DNA of 15,210 nt from NCBI GenBank assembly GCA_002369315.1, contig DFDW01000038.1, positions 1 through 15,210 of the forward strand, written 5' to 3'. A program made the position numbers and the translations under genes. Below, piece after piece: positions 7,063 to 15,056 of the stretch (its first letter is position 1; the number at the start of each line of letters is the position of its first letter). The notes under the pieces were generated by a model. It ran no database searches. It was not told where the DNA came from and saw only the letters and a list, made by a program, of their open reading frames with translations. This stretch comes from Ruminococcaceae bacterium UBA3818. GTDB lineage: Bacteria; Bacillota; Clostridia; Oscillospirales; Ruminococcaceae.

Positions 7063-9024
7063 TTACTTTTCGTTTTGCAATTTCTTGATTTTATCCCGTA
7101 AATAAGCCGCATGCTCAAATTCCAGAAGCTTGGCGGCATTTTTCATCTCTGCGGTGAGTTTGGCAATCTGCGCTTTTCGTTCCGCCGGCGTCAAACGTTT
7201 ACTGGATTTCTTCTTATCATGATCCTTTGAAGAAATCTCCAAAATTTCCCGAACCCCTTTGCGGATGGTCTGTGGGGTAATATGATGTTCTTCGTTGTAT
7301 GCTATTTGAATCGAACGGCGCCGCTCTGTTTCGCGAATGGCTCGTTCCATAGAACCGGTTACCGTATCCGCATACATGATGACTTTGCCGTCGGCGTTTC
7401 TGGCGGCACGGCCAATGGTCTGCACCAGCGAGGTTTCCGACCGCAGGAATCCCTCTTTATCGGCATCCAAAATGGCCACAAGAGATACTTCCGGAATGTC
7501 CAATCCTTCCCGAAGCAGATTGATTCCCACCAGCACGTCGAATTCACCCAGGCGAAGATCACGGATAATCTCCATCCGTTCCATGGTGTCCACATCATAA
7601 TGCATGTAACGGACTTTAACCCCCATATTTTCAAAATATGCGGTCAAATCTTCGGCCATTTTCTTTGTCAAGGTTGTTACCAGTACACGCTCTTTTCTCT
7701 CTACTCTCAAATGGATTTCTGATAACAGATCGTCGATTTGCCCATCCACCGGGCGAACGGAAATTTCCGGGTCAACCAATCCGGTGGGGCGAATCACTTG
7801 CTCAACCTGTTGCGCGCTGTGTTCCTGTTCAAAAGGACCCGGCGTTGCGCTGACATAGATGGCCTGGTTGATTTTACTGTAAAACTCATCAAAGTTCAAG
7901 GGGCGGTTGTCAATGGCAGAGGGAAGGCGGAACCCAAAATCGATCAGGCTTTTTTTTCGGGCGGCATCTCCGGCATTCATACCGCGTACCTGCGGAAGGG
8001 TTACATGGGATTCGTCCACAAACAAAAGAAAGTCCTTTGGGAAATAATCCATCAGCGTATAGGGGCTGGAGCCGGGAGCCCGTCCGGAAATCACGCGTGA
8101 ATAGTTTTCGATGCCTTTGCAAAAACCGATTTCCTGCATCATTTCCATATCATAGCGGGTTCGCTCGGCAATACGCTGCGCCTCGATCAATTTGCCTTCC
8201 CGCTGAAAGTATTTTACCCGCTCATTGCACTCTTCTTCGATTTCGATCAAAGCGGCTTTCATTTTTTCAGGCGGAGCGATATAGTGCGAAGCCGGGTAAA
8301 TCGCCACATGGGAAACCACGTTTTTTAACTCGCCCGTCACGGTGTTGATCTCGCTGATACGGTCGATTTCATCCCCGAAAAATTCTACCCGAATGGCAGT
8401 ATCGCCGGAATAGGAGGGGAAAATTTCTACAACATCGCCGCGGACACGAAATTTATTGCGGACAAAGTTGATGTCATTGCGCTCGTATTGGAGCTGGACC
8501 AGTTTATGGAGCAAATCATCCCGATCTTTTTTCATGCCCTGACGCAGCGAGATGACCATATTTCGATAATCAATCGGGTCGCCCAAGCTGTAAATGCAGG
8601 AAACACTGGAAACAATGATGACATCGTTTCGCTCCGACAAGGCGGACGTCGCCGAATGGCGAAGTTTCTCAATTTCTTCATTGATTGCGCTGTCTTTTTC
8701 GATATAAGTGTCAGTACTGGCAATATAGGCTTCCGGTTGATAATAGTCATAGTAGGATACAAAATATTCCACCGCATTGTGCGGAAAAAATTCTTTGAAC
8801 TCGGAACACAGTTGAGCGGCCAGCGTTTTATTGTGCGCCAATATCAACGTAGGCTTATTGATTTGCGCGATAACATTCGCCATGGTAAACGTTTTTCCCG
8901 ATCCGGTCACGCCGAGAAGGGTTTGTTCGTGCATTCCGCTGCGCAGCCCTTCAACCAGCTTATGGATGGCGGCAGGCTGGTCGCCTGTGGGCTGATATTC
9001 TGATACCAACTGAAATTTTTCCAT
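7063..9024 (-). CDS. uvrB: Excinuclease ABC subunit B
   Basis: UvrB, 653 residues, the damage-verifying helicase-like subunit that receives DNA from UvrA and recruits UvrC for incision. Visible features in order: Walker A GVTGSGKT (38-45), the beta-hairpin region YYDYYQPEAY to EKDS (91-112) that clamps DNA, the DEAD-like DESH box (337-340), the helicase C motifs including LREGLDIPEVSL and DADKEGFLRS, and a C-terminal UVR coiled coil (about 615-650, KNAAKLLEFEHAAYLRDKI) that contacts UvrC. ATG 9024 has CCTCCC on the plus strand (9033-9038) as ribosome site, 8 bases upstream. The promoter and an SOS box lie directly in front, so the gene should be induced by DNA damage along with uvrA. No uvrC is in the window. 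Confidence 0.97.
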   Translation of the reverse strand: MEKFQLVSEYQPTGDQPAAIHKLVEGLRSGMHEQTLLGVTGSGKTFTMANVIAQINKPTLILAHNKTLAAQLCSEFKEFFPHNAVEYFVSYYDYYQPEAYIASTDTYIEKDSAINEEIEKLRHSATSALSERNDVIIVSSVSCIYSLGDPIDYRNMVISLRQGMKKDRDDLLHKLVQLQYERNDINFVRNKFRVRGDVVEIFPSYSGDTAIRVEFFGDEIDRISEINTVTGELKNVVSHVAIYPASHYIAPPEKMKAALIEIEEECNERVKYFQREGKLIEAQRIAERTRYDMEMMQEIGFCKGIENYSRVISGRAPGSSPYTLMDYFPKDFLLFVDESHVTLPQVRGMNAGDAARKKSLIDFGFRLPSAIDNRPLNFDEFYSKINQAIYVSATPGPFEQEHSAQQVEQVIRPTGLVDPEISVRPVDGQIDDLLSEIHLRVERKERVLVTTLTKKMAEDLTAYFENMGVKVRYMHYDVDTMERMEIIRDLRLGEFDVLVGINLLREGLDIPEVSLVAILDADKEGFLRSETSLVQTIGRAARNADGKVIMYADTVTGSMERAIRETERRRSIQIAYNEEHHITPQTIRKGVREILEISSKDHDKKKSSKRLTPAERKAQIAKLTAEMKNAAKLLEFEHAAYLRDKIKKLQNEK

Positions 9025-9046
9025 TCGGCAAACCTCCCACTTTGCA

Positions 9047-9060
9047 TGAACAGATGTTCT
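9047..9060. promoter_or_regulatory. SOS box (LexA operator) for uvrBA
   Basis: GAACAGATGTTC at 9048-9059 fits the Gram-positive LexA operator core GAAC-N4-GTTC exactly, including the preferred purine and pyrimidine positions of the Bacillus consensus (CGAACRNRYGTTYG). It lies just downstream of the -10 element and covers the predicted start of uvrB transcription near 9059, where LexA would block initiation. Confidence 0.9.
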
Positions 9061-9065
9061 TACCC

Positions 9066-9094
9066 ATTATAACCCGGCAAATTTTTTACGTCAA
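9066..9094 (-). promoter_or_regulatory. Sigma-A promoter of uvrB-uvrA
   Basis: On the minus strand, TTGACG (9094-9089) and a perfect TATAAT (9071-9066) are 17 bases apart: eleven of twelve consensus positions at optimal spacing. The predicted start is near 9059, giving a short leader of about 35 bases. A strong promoter held by LexA fits an inducible repair operon. Confidence 0.88.
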
Positions 9095-9121
9095 TAGCCG
9101 GTCCAAGGATATTTTCAAAGA

Positions 9122-9155
9122 GAAAGGCTCTCTCATGTGGGTGAGGAAGCCTTTC
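9122..9155. other. Hairpin of unclear role between the amidase gene and uvrB
   Basis: GAAAGGCT (9122-9129) pairs with AGCCTTTC (9148-9155), continued inside by CTCA (9132-9135) with TGAG (9142-9145). T-rich tails are weak on both strands. It lies beyond the amidase gene's main terminator and behind the uvrB promoter, so it may be a backup terminator for minus-strand read-through. Confidence 0.4.
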
Positions 9156-9240
9156 CTTGTTTACGATTGATTATTCCTTTTTTAACTCAACGATTCGTCA
9201 AAAGTCCGGTTGGAAAAAGTGTTTTTGTAAAAAAGCAGAG

Positions 9241-9283
9241 AAAAGGGCGGATTCCCGTTTTTTAGAAGAAAGGCCGCCCTTCC
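9241..9283 (-). terminator. Terminator of the amidase gene
   Basis: On the minus strand AAGGGCGG (9281-9274) pairs with CCGCCCTT (9250-9243) around a 23-base loop, followed by a T-rich tract (TTCTCTGCTTTTTT) running to about 9229. It begins 25 bases after the amidase stop. The imperfect T-tract makes it weaker than the other terminators here. Confidence 0.7.
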
Positions 9284-9306
9284 GATCGAAGTGATGCTGT
9301 CTGGTT

Positions 9307-12057
9307 TTATCGGCTGCCGAAATTCTCAACGGTGCGCATGATCCCGTCGGCTACACCAAGTGCGGTTTGGTAAATACGAATGGGCTGGCAAAGGTCCTCA
9401 TACTCTGCCGGATTGACCACAAATCCGAGTTCAAGTAGCAGGGAAGGAGCATAGGTCATCCGTGTGACACGGTAATAGTCCTGATAAGCGCCGCGGGGTA
9501 TGCGGCCGTTGGCTGAAGTGATGCTGTCCAGAATGTTTTCGGCGAACATTTTGGATTGCTGCTCATGGTAATAGATTTCTGTACCGAACGAATTGCTGCT
9601 GTCAAACGATTCTTCGGTACTGTTGTGATGGAAAGAGAGGAAAAAGTCTGCTCTCAGATTGCGTGCCGGATCCATTCGCTCTTCGAAAGTCAGCCTGGCG
9701 TTATCCTCGGAAACCATGTGGACACTGGCACCCAGCGCCTCTAAAATCTGTTTGGAAGCATAGGCGGAAATAAAATTCAAGTCTTTTTCTGTTGGTCCGC
9801 TTGTACCGGCAATGCCCAGGGCGCCGGGATCTTCTCCGCCATGGCCGGCATCGATGACGACAACGATCCCCTCCAACGGTTTTTCATGGGATTCTGCCAG
9901 AACGGGCGCTTTTTTTGCGAAGATGACCGTATTTTCTCCATCGTATTCCACACTGTAGCCCCAGAGTTTTACGCCCTCCTGATAGGAGAAAGTCAATGTA
10001 ACCGACCCGTCGTCATTTTTCACAGAGGATATCTCCTGGAAAAGAGAAGAATTTTTAGGGCTCGTATTTTCCGGAACGCCATTTGTATTCCAAAGGGTCA
10101 CGACCAGCTTCGTGTCGGTCATATATGCTTTATACGGGGCTTTCGCGGTACCGGTAAGGGTCAGGCTTTCGCCGCGCTCCTCCACCTTGAATGAAGCGGC
10201 GGAGACTTTATTCTCTACGATTGGCGCTCCTTCCAGAATGTCCGCCGTGGATTTGGGAAGATACCCGCCGGAACGCAATTTGTAATGGCTGTCGGTCACT
10301 TCGTCCACATAATCGCAGGCCCCCTGGTAAAGGGTCATATAAAAATCATCTGCGATGGCTACGTTACCGTAAACATTATTGATGTAATCGTTTGCCATGA
10401 CTGCCAGCGTTGTATTTTTGCCAACGACATACAGTTCCCCAGAGGAGGTATAGCTGGTGGTAATGCCTTGGTAGGTGAGGGTATAGGTTACTGCGCCGAT
10501 TTTCGTTGTGGAATTGTCATCCTCTGCGTCCGGCATAAGCATGGTGCCGCTGTATGAGGCGGGAACGCCGGACTGCGCTGCCGCTTTTTGGGTCAGCGCA
10601 ACCGTTTTTCCCTGGAATGTAGCCGAAACACGGGCGCCTGCCGGCGCGGTGCAGCCAAAAGAAATCGGTTCGCCGACTTTTACCGCCTCGTCATAGTAAG
10701 GATACATAGAACTTTGAACGATTTTGGAGAGATAGGATACGCTGGTTTGGGTCGGATCGGTCCGGGTAATGGAAATGGTCTTGCTTTGAGCTCCCTGCGA
10801 AAAGGTATAGGTACTTGTTCCAACCGGAATATCAGTCAAATAGACGCCAAAGCCACCGTTTGCGGTTTGCCGTTCGACCAATTCTCCATCGAAATACAAA
10901 GGCAGATTGGGATTGGAAGTTCCCATGACATAATAGGAAGAAGCACTGATCGTGATATCCGAATCAGGCTTAGTGATTGCGAATGTTTGCGGCACTTGCA
11001 GCGAATAGCCTTCCGGAATCAGGCTGGATTCTTCCAAAAGAGCAAAAGACAAAAGAGCCGCACTTTCGGAAGAACGGTTTCGTTGTTCATAACCGGCTAC
11101 CGCGACCGAAGAAATTCCGGATTGTCTCAATAAAAAAATCTGGCTGCAAATAGAAAAATAATGATCATCGGAACTATTTTGCAGATAAGGTACCACTTCC
11201 AAACCTTCGGCCCAGTTGTTCCAACACTCGGCCTTTTCCTCGTAATCGGCTGTTTGTTCGTCCGCTACTGGATAAATCGCATCTGCCAGCTGGTTTTCCA
11301 ACAGCGTTTGGGGAGTAAGCTCGGGCGTGGCGAGCCTTTTCCCGTTTTGTGCGGTGGGGGCAAAAAGCGGGTCGTACCGTACGGATACGGAAAGCCCGCC
11401 GCCGCTTATCCCTTCCAAAAAAGCAGCCATCCTTTGCGCCTGGGCGATTTGGCTGTTTTGTTCCTGATGCTCAGACAAAAAAGCGGTACTGGGAAAGAGA
11501 ATTTCGTCGGTCATGCTCCCGGCGGCCAGAAGTTTCTGCAGATTCCACTGGGCCAGCGCCAGATTTCGTTCCTGCGACGGGTCAAGCCGCAGATTTTCAC
11601 CCTCCCACGCGGCGATATCGCTGCCATAGTTCACCGCCGTTTTCACAAATTGGTAGGCAGGATGGGAAGGGGAAAGGAAAAACGGGTCAAAAACAAGCGA
11701 AAGAGAGATTTCGTTTTCCTCCAGAAGTTCTGTCAAAGCAGAGAGTTCTTCAAGCGCTTTTTCCTCGTTGGGCCGGATTCGAATCGCTGGCAGCTGCGGC
11801 AATGCTTTTTCCGCCTGCCCAGATGGGTCAAAATAGATCCGGTTAAAGCCGCTGTCCTGTACAAAACAAAACAGTTCCTGCATGCGGTCACCGGCGGATG
11901 TTTCAAGGTCGAAAGCGCTTTGATAAATTATTCCTTTTGATGGGGTGTCCAAGTCGTTTTGTAAGGCGGTGGGTTCCTCCGCAGCAGCCCGCATCGGGAG
12001 GACGGCCAGTGAAACAGCAAGGGCGATACAACTCCATTTTTTCCTCGCTTTTTGCAT
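9307..12057 (-). CDS. Secreted N-acetylmuramoyl-L-alanine amidase with glycosidase-like N-terminal region
   Basis: A protein of 916 residues. Residues 1-26 are a signal peptide (KARKKW, hydrophobic ALAVSLAVLPM, then AAA-EE). Residues about 35-340 resemble a degenerate GHL10/DUF187 TIM barrel (GIIYQSAFDL start, SGFNRIYFDPSG, ISLSLVFDPFF, LRLDPSQERNLALAQW), without the family's usual acidic FDDYF motif. Residues about 345-720 look like beta-rich Ig/SH3/AMIN-type modules. Residues 727-916 are an Amidase_3 domain with every catalytic feature: H739 in DAGHGG, E757, H810 in SFHHN as zinc ligands, and E876 in LLELGFVVNP. The domain cleaves the bond between muramic acid and the L-alanine of the stem peptide. 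GGGAGG lies 7 bases before ATG 12057. It follows the Cys-rich gene by 22 bases and sits in a sporulation neighbourhood, so a role in spore or dividing-cell wall is possible but inferred. Confidence 0.85.
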   Translation of the reverse strand: MQKARKKWSCIALAVSLAVLPMRAAAEEPTALQNDLDTPSKGIIYQSAFDLETSAGDRMQELFCFVQDSGFNRIYFDPSGQAEKALPQLPAIRIRPNEEKALEELSALTELLEENEISLSLVFDPFFLSPSHPAYQFVKTAVNYGSDIAAWEGENLRLDPSQERNLALAQWNLQKLLAAGSMTDEILFPSTAFLSEHQEQNSQIAQAQRMAAFLEGISGGGLSVSVRYDPLFAPTAQNGKRLATPELTPQTLLENQLADAIYPVADEQTADYEEKAECWNNWAEGLEVVPYLQNSSDDHYFSICSQIFLLRQSGISSVAVAGYEQRNRSSESAALLSFALLEESSLIPEGYSLQVPQTFAITKPDSDITISASSYYVMGTSNPNLPLYFDGELVERQTANGGFGVYLTDIPVGTSTYTFSQGAQSKTISITRTDPTQTSVSYLSKIVQSSMYPYYDEAVKVGEPISFGCTAPAGARVSATFQGKTVALTQKAAAQSGVPASYSGTMLMPDAEDDNSTTKIGAVTYTLTYQGITTSYTSSGELYVVGKNTTLAVMANDYINNVYGNVAIADDFYMTLYQGACDYVDEVTDSHYKLRSGGYLPKSTADILEGAPIVENKVSAASFKVEERGESLTLTGTAKAPYKAYMTDTKLVVTLWNTNGVPENTSPKNSSLFQEISSVKNDDGSVTLTFSYQEGVKLWGYSVEYDGENTVIFAKKAPVLAESHEKPLEGIVVVIDAGHGGEDPGALGIAGTSGPTEKDLNFISAYASKQILEALGASVHMVSEDNARLTFEERMDPARNLRADFFLSFHHNSTEESFDSSNSFGTEIYYHEQQSKMFAENILDSITSANGRIPRGAYQDYYRVTRMTYAPSLLLELGFVVNPAEYEDLCQPIRIYQTALGVADGIMRTVENFGSR

Positions 12058-12079
12058 TTTTCTTCCTCCCTTACAAAAA

Positions 12080-12292
12080 TCAAATGCTGAAGTCCTCTTT
12101 TTGAAATATTTGCCGGATCGGTTTTTTCGGCTGTCTTTTCAGCGGATCATATTGAAACCGGCGGCAGGAACAATCGCCGGTCATAATGCCCTTTTTAGGG
12201 CAAAGAATGGTTTTCCCGTCAGATGCGGCAGTGCCGTAAACGCAGTAGGAGCACGCGGGGACAATATTGGGATCAAAAAGGTTTTTTGTCAT
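12080..12292 (-). CDS. Cysteine-rich small protein, 70 residues, probable metal-binding, unknown function
   Basis: Starting at ATG 12292, which has GGAGG (plus 12299-12303) 6 bases upstream, the protein begins MTKNLFDPNIVPACSYCVYG. It carries five cysteines: a C-x-x-C pair, one in ILCPKKG and a C-x-C in GDCSCRRF. The rest is basic (YDPLKRQPKKPIRQIF) and ends KEDFSI. The spacing suggests one zinc or iron-sulfur site. No signal peptide or membrane segment is visible, so it is probably cytoplasmic. An upstream in-frame start would add 15 residues but has no ribosome site. It lies 22 bases ahead of the amidase gene and 69 bases after ylbJ, so it is probably co-transcribed with the amidase. I know of similar uncharacterised clostridial proteins but not of a function. 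Confidence 0.82.
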   Translation of the reverse strand: MTKNLFDPNIVPACSYCVYGTAASDGKTILCPKKGIMTGDCSCRRFQYDPLKRQPKKPIRQIFQKEDFSI

Positions 12293-12335
12293 ATTGGGCC
12301 TCCGGATTTCGACATTTTTTGTCCTTGCTGATTTC

Positions 12336-12344
12336 ATTATAACA
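12336..12344 (-). promoter_or_regulatory. Candidate extended -10 promoter for the Cys-rich gene and amidase
   Basis: The minus strand reads TGTTATAAT across 12344-12336, a perfect TATAAT with the extended TG element. No good -35 lies at normal spacing, which extended -10 promoters can tolerate. Transcription would start near 12329, 37 bases before the Cys-rich gene. It would separate this pair from ylbJ, which has no visible terminator. Confidence 0.5.
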
Positions 12345-12361
12345 AAGCCGGAAGAAAAAAG

Positions 12362-13438
12362 CTAATCCAATCTGCGGCAATTTTGAAGCGGCAGGGATAA
12401 GAGAAACACAGCGCACAGCACGACAAGCAGAACAGCGACAAGGGGTGTGTCGGAAAGCCGCGGAACGCATTTTTGCGAAAAGTTGGAGAAAACAGTATCT
12501 GCCGCCTGCGGAAAGAAAGTGATACCGGCTTTGACCAGACCTGCTGTGACAGCGCCGTGCGCCAAGCGGGAAAAAAAGAAAGGAAGAACGGAAAAATCCC
12601 TTTCCGTGAAAAAAGATATCGCTTGAAAAAAGACAGAAAAGCCGGAAAAGGAAACAAAAAAACCAATGAGAACAAGATTTTTACCGGCGGCAGCCTGAAT
12701 GCATCCGGTCGTCACCTCCAGAAGCCCGGAAACCAGCAGGATAAAAGGATTTGCCGTCCCCCAAAAAGCAAAAAGCAATTCCATTACCGCCGAAAACAAA
12801 AGAACATATCCGATGACAGAAAGCATGCCGTGGATTCCGCTTTGTACCCCTTTCACCAAAGCGATGGAAAGAGGAAGCCCTTTGGGCCTTTCCTTTTCTT
12901 CTTCAAACCGTACGCCGCGATAAAAACTTCCGAGGCAAAGACCGATGAGGACTGCGGAAATCCATTGACAGCACAACAGAAGGCAGCCGGCACGCAGACT
13001 GCCCAGCAGTCCGGACCCTATTGCCGTGATGAGAAAGGAGGGCCCTGCGTTTACGCAAAAGCAAAGCATTCGAACAGCTGTTTTGGCATCGATTCTTTTT
13101 TGTTCGAGTAAAGATGCAGTCATTTTGGCGCCGACCGGATATCCGCCGATAAATCCCATCAATACCGAGCAGGCAGTACAGGCGGGCAGATGGAAAAGAC
13201 GGCGCACAACCGGACCCAATACTTTCTGCAGATAATCAGCTGCCCGGCTTTGCTCAAAAACACCGGACAAAACCATGAAAGGGAACAAAGAAGGAATCAG
13301 CACATAGGCGCAGGACCGCAGTCCGTTTATCACACCTCTCCGGATTGGGTCGGAACAGGCCAGGAGAAGAGTTGCCGCCAGCAAAAACAATGCGGCAGAC
13401 AAAAAGCCGGGAATTTTTTTGGTCCATATCAGATTCAT
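12362..13438 (-). CDS. ylbJ: Sporulation integral membrane protein YlbJ
   Basis: A membrane protein of 358 residues with about eight or nine hydrophobic segments and the nucleoside-recognition (Gate) fold. Recognisable pieces are CAYVLIPSLFPFMVLSG, GFIGGYPVGAKM and CVNAGPSFLITAIGSGLLGS, all typical of YlbJ. In Bacillus subtilis ylbJ belongs to the mother-cell sigma-E regulon and is needed for properly resistant spores; transport is assumed but the substrate is not established. ATG 13438 is chosen because AAGGCGG lies about 7 bases upstream and the protein then starts before the first membrane segment. The open frame reaches 13606 but would overlap the divergent yqfC. The length is slightly under the Bacillus protein. 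It is divergent from yqfC-yqfD, so two sporulation units share the 113-base region. Confidence 0.9.
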   Translation of the reverse strand: MNLIWTKKIPGFLSAALFLLAATLLLACSDPIRRGVINGLRSCAYVLIPSLFPFMVLSGVFEQSRAADYLQKVLGPVVRRLFHLPACTACSVLMGFIGGYPVGAKMTASLLEQKRIDAKTAVRMLCFCVNAGPSFLITAIGSGLLGSLRAGCLLLCCQWISAVLIGLCLGSFYRGVRFEEEKERPKGLPLSIALVKGVQSGIHGMLSVIGYVLLFSAVMELLFAFWGTANPFILLVSGLLEVTTGCIQAAAGKNLVLIGFFVSFSGFSVFFQAISFFTERDFSVLPFFFSRLAHGAVTAGLVKAGITFFPQAADTVFSNFSQKCVPRLSDTPLVAVLLVVLCAVFLLSLPLQNCRRLD

Positions 13439-13488
13439 ATTGTCGCCGCCTTTCTCCCTACAGTTTATAAACCAAGGGTCGCAAAAAT

Positions 13489-13517
13489 GTATAACAACCG
13501 CGCTGAAAACATATAGT
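13489..13517 (+). promoter_or_regulatory. Candidate sigma-E (mother-cell) promoter for yqfC-yqfD
   Basis: GTATAAC (13489-13495) and CATATAGT (13510-13517) are 14 bases apart. They resemble the Bacillus sigma-E elements GHATANTT and CATACAHT, with six of eight matches in the -10. There is no comparable sigma-A promoter here. Known sigma-E control of yqfC-yqfD in Bacillus makes this plausible, but it is a short-motif match only. Confidence 0.5.
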
Positions 13518-13551
13518 GAAACGAGATTGGAAACAAGGAGGCGTTGTAGCG

Positions 13552-13845
13552 GTGAGAAGAAAAAAATCCCAAAGCCCCAGACAGACTCCTCCGGAAAAAC
13601 TGGCAAAAATTCTTGATGTTCCGCAGAATATGTTCGAATCCTATTCCCAGGTCGTCCTGTCCGGAAACCGGGAAGCAGTGCTGGACGGATGCCAGGGCGT
13701 TGTGGAATATGAGGATGATTTTATCAAGCTGAAAATCGGCAGACAGATGGTGAAATTTACCGGGAAAAACTTACAGATCAAGTGTATGGCAGGGGAAAAT
13801 GTCATCATCGACGGCAGCATTTTGTCGGTGGAATTTATGGAATAG
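13552..13845 (+). CDS. yqfC: Sporulation protein YqfC (YabP/YqfC family)
   Basis: A 97-residue protein of the YabP/YqfC family, close to the 93 residues of the Bacillus protein. After a basic start come LDVPQNMFESYSQVVLSGN and a beta-rich repeat (VLDGCQGVVEYEDDFIKLKI, then VKFTGKNLQIKCM, then IDGSILSVEFME) typical of the family. It is made in the mother cell during sporulation in Bacillus; the molecular job is unclear. The start is GTG 13552, set by a perfect AAGGAGG (13535-13541) 10 bases upstream. An earlier in-frame GTG at 13516 lies before that ribosome site and inside the putative sigma-E -10. yqfD follows after 13 bases. Confidence 0.93.
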   Translation: MRRKKSQSPRQTPPEKLAKILDVPQNMFESYSQVVLSGNREAVLDGCQGVVEYEDDFIKLKIGRQMVKFTGKNLQIKCMAGENVIIDGSILSVEFME

Positions 13846-13858
13846 ACCGGAGGAAATC

Positions 13859-15043
13859 ATGTTTATCGTTCGTTTTCTGCGCTTTGTCTGCGGATATGTC
13901 CGCTTTCATGTGAATGGCGTATTTATTGAGCGCTTTTTGAACCTGGCTTCGCGAAACGGCATTCATCTGTGGAATGGTACCAAAACGCAAACGCAGTATA
14001 CAGGATATACTCTGATGAGCCAGTATAAAAAACTGCGTCCATTCGCGAAAAAAACCGGTGTGCAGATGAGGATCGAGGAACGATTTGGCTGGCCGGTATG
14101 GCGCAGAAAATACCGGCGTAGAGTTGGGTTTGTCGCGGGCATCCTGTTGTTTTTTGGAATTTTAACCTTTTTGGGAAATTTCGTATGGACCATAGAGGTG
14201 GTCGGAAATGAAACGGTTTCTTCCGATGAAATTCTGGATTATCTGAAAGAAGAAGGACTAAAGGTTGGTTCCTATAAAAAAGCGCTGAATCCCCGGGAAT
14301 TGGAGCGAAAAACGCTGTTGGAATTAAAAGAGCTTTCCTGGATTGCGGTCAATATTACCGGAAGCACCGTTACCGTTGAAGTCAACGAGCGAATTCTCCC
14401 GCCTGATATGTATTTGGACAATGATAAGGCCTGCAACATTGTGGCAAGATACAGCGGGCAAATCGATTCGATGAATATTTACGACGGGCAAAGCGACCTG
14501 AAAGTAGGGGACACTGTTTTGGCGGGGGACCTGATTGTCAGCGGAATTGTGGAGGATGGAAAAGGACAGACTCGATTTGTCCATGCCAGAGCGGACATTA
14601 AAGCTTATACAGAATATGAGATCAAAATAGAGGTTCCGCTTCGGCAGGTGAAGAGAGTCCAAACCGGAGAGAAATCCATAAAAAAATATTTGCAGATTCT
14701 CACCTGGAGAGTTCCTCTTTTTTGGGAAAAAGATCGGGAAGAAAACTATGATTTTCGGCAGACAACGATTCCTTTTGCGCCGTTTGGTTTGTCCACTCCT
14801 TTTGCAGTGGTAGAGGAAAATCGCGTTTACTATACGCAGGAAACGGTAGAATACAACGCGGTTCAGGCAAAGGAAGAGGCTCTGCGGCTTTTGCAGGAGC
14901 AAGAGAAAATCCAGTTGGAAGAAGCAAACATTTTGGAAAGAGAGCTTTCCGGTTCGGAAGAAAAGGGAATTTATCTGCTGAAAGCTTCCTATTTGTGCAT
15001 TATGGAGATTGGAAGGGAGCAGGAAATTTTTTTGGAGCGTTGA
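13859..15043 (+). CDS. yqfD: Sporulation protein YqfD
   Basis: A 394-residue protein, standard for YqfD. An N-terminal cytoplasmic part (1-88, ending in the basic RRKYRRR) precedes one membrane segment at about 89-110 (GFVAGILLFFGILTFLGNFVW). An outside POTRA-like segment follows (IEVVGNETVSSDEILDYLKE) and then a long beta-rich domain with VTVEVNERILPPDMY and GDTVLAGDLIVSG. Bacillus YqfD is a mother-cell, sigma-E-dependent protein required for sporulation. ATG 13859 has GGAGG (13849-13853) 5 bases upstream and begins 13 bases after yqfC, so the two form an operon. In Bacillus phoH and ybeY follow; here neither appears in the 167 remaining bases. Confidence 0.94.
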   Translation: MFIVRFLRFVCGYVRFHVNGVFIERFLNLASRNGIHLWNGTKTQTQYTGYTLMSQYKKLRPFAKKTGVQMRIEERFGWPVWRRKYRRRVGFVAGILLFFGILTFLGNFVWTIEVVGNETVSSDEILDYLKEEGLKVGSYKKALNPRELERKTLLELKELSWIAVNITGSTVTVEVNERILPPDMYLDNDKACNIVARYSGQIDSMNIYDGQSDLKVGDTVLAGDLIVSGIVEDGKGQTRFVHARADIKAYTEYEIKIEVPLRQVKRVQTGEKSIKKYLQILTWRVPLFWEKDREENYDFRQTTIPFAPFGLSTPFAVVEENRVYYTQETVEYNAVQAKEEALRLLQEQEKIQLEEANILERELSGSEEKGIYLLKASYLCIMEIGREQEIFLER

Positions 15044-15056
15044 TGGAAGATGCCAA

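Noticed and set aside
10588..11940. Long plus-strand frames (181 and 259 codons) opposite the amidase gene
   Set aside because: Antisense to a protein with a complete signal peptide and catalytic domain; no recognisable motif or initiation signal.
12473..13111. A 212-codon plus-strand frame opposite ylbJ
   Set aside because: Very Lys-, Arg- and Gln-rich translation, the expected complement of a hydrophobic membrane protein; no ribosome site.
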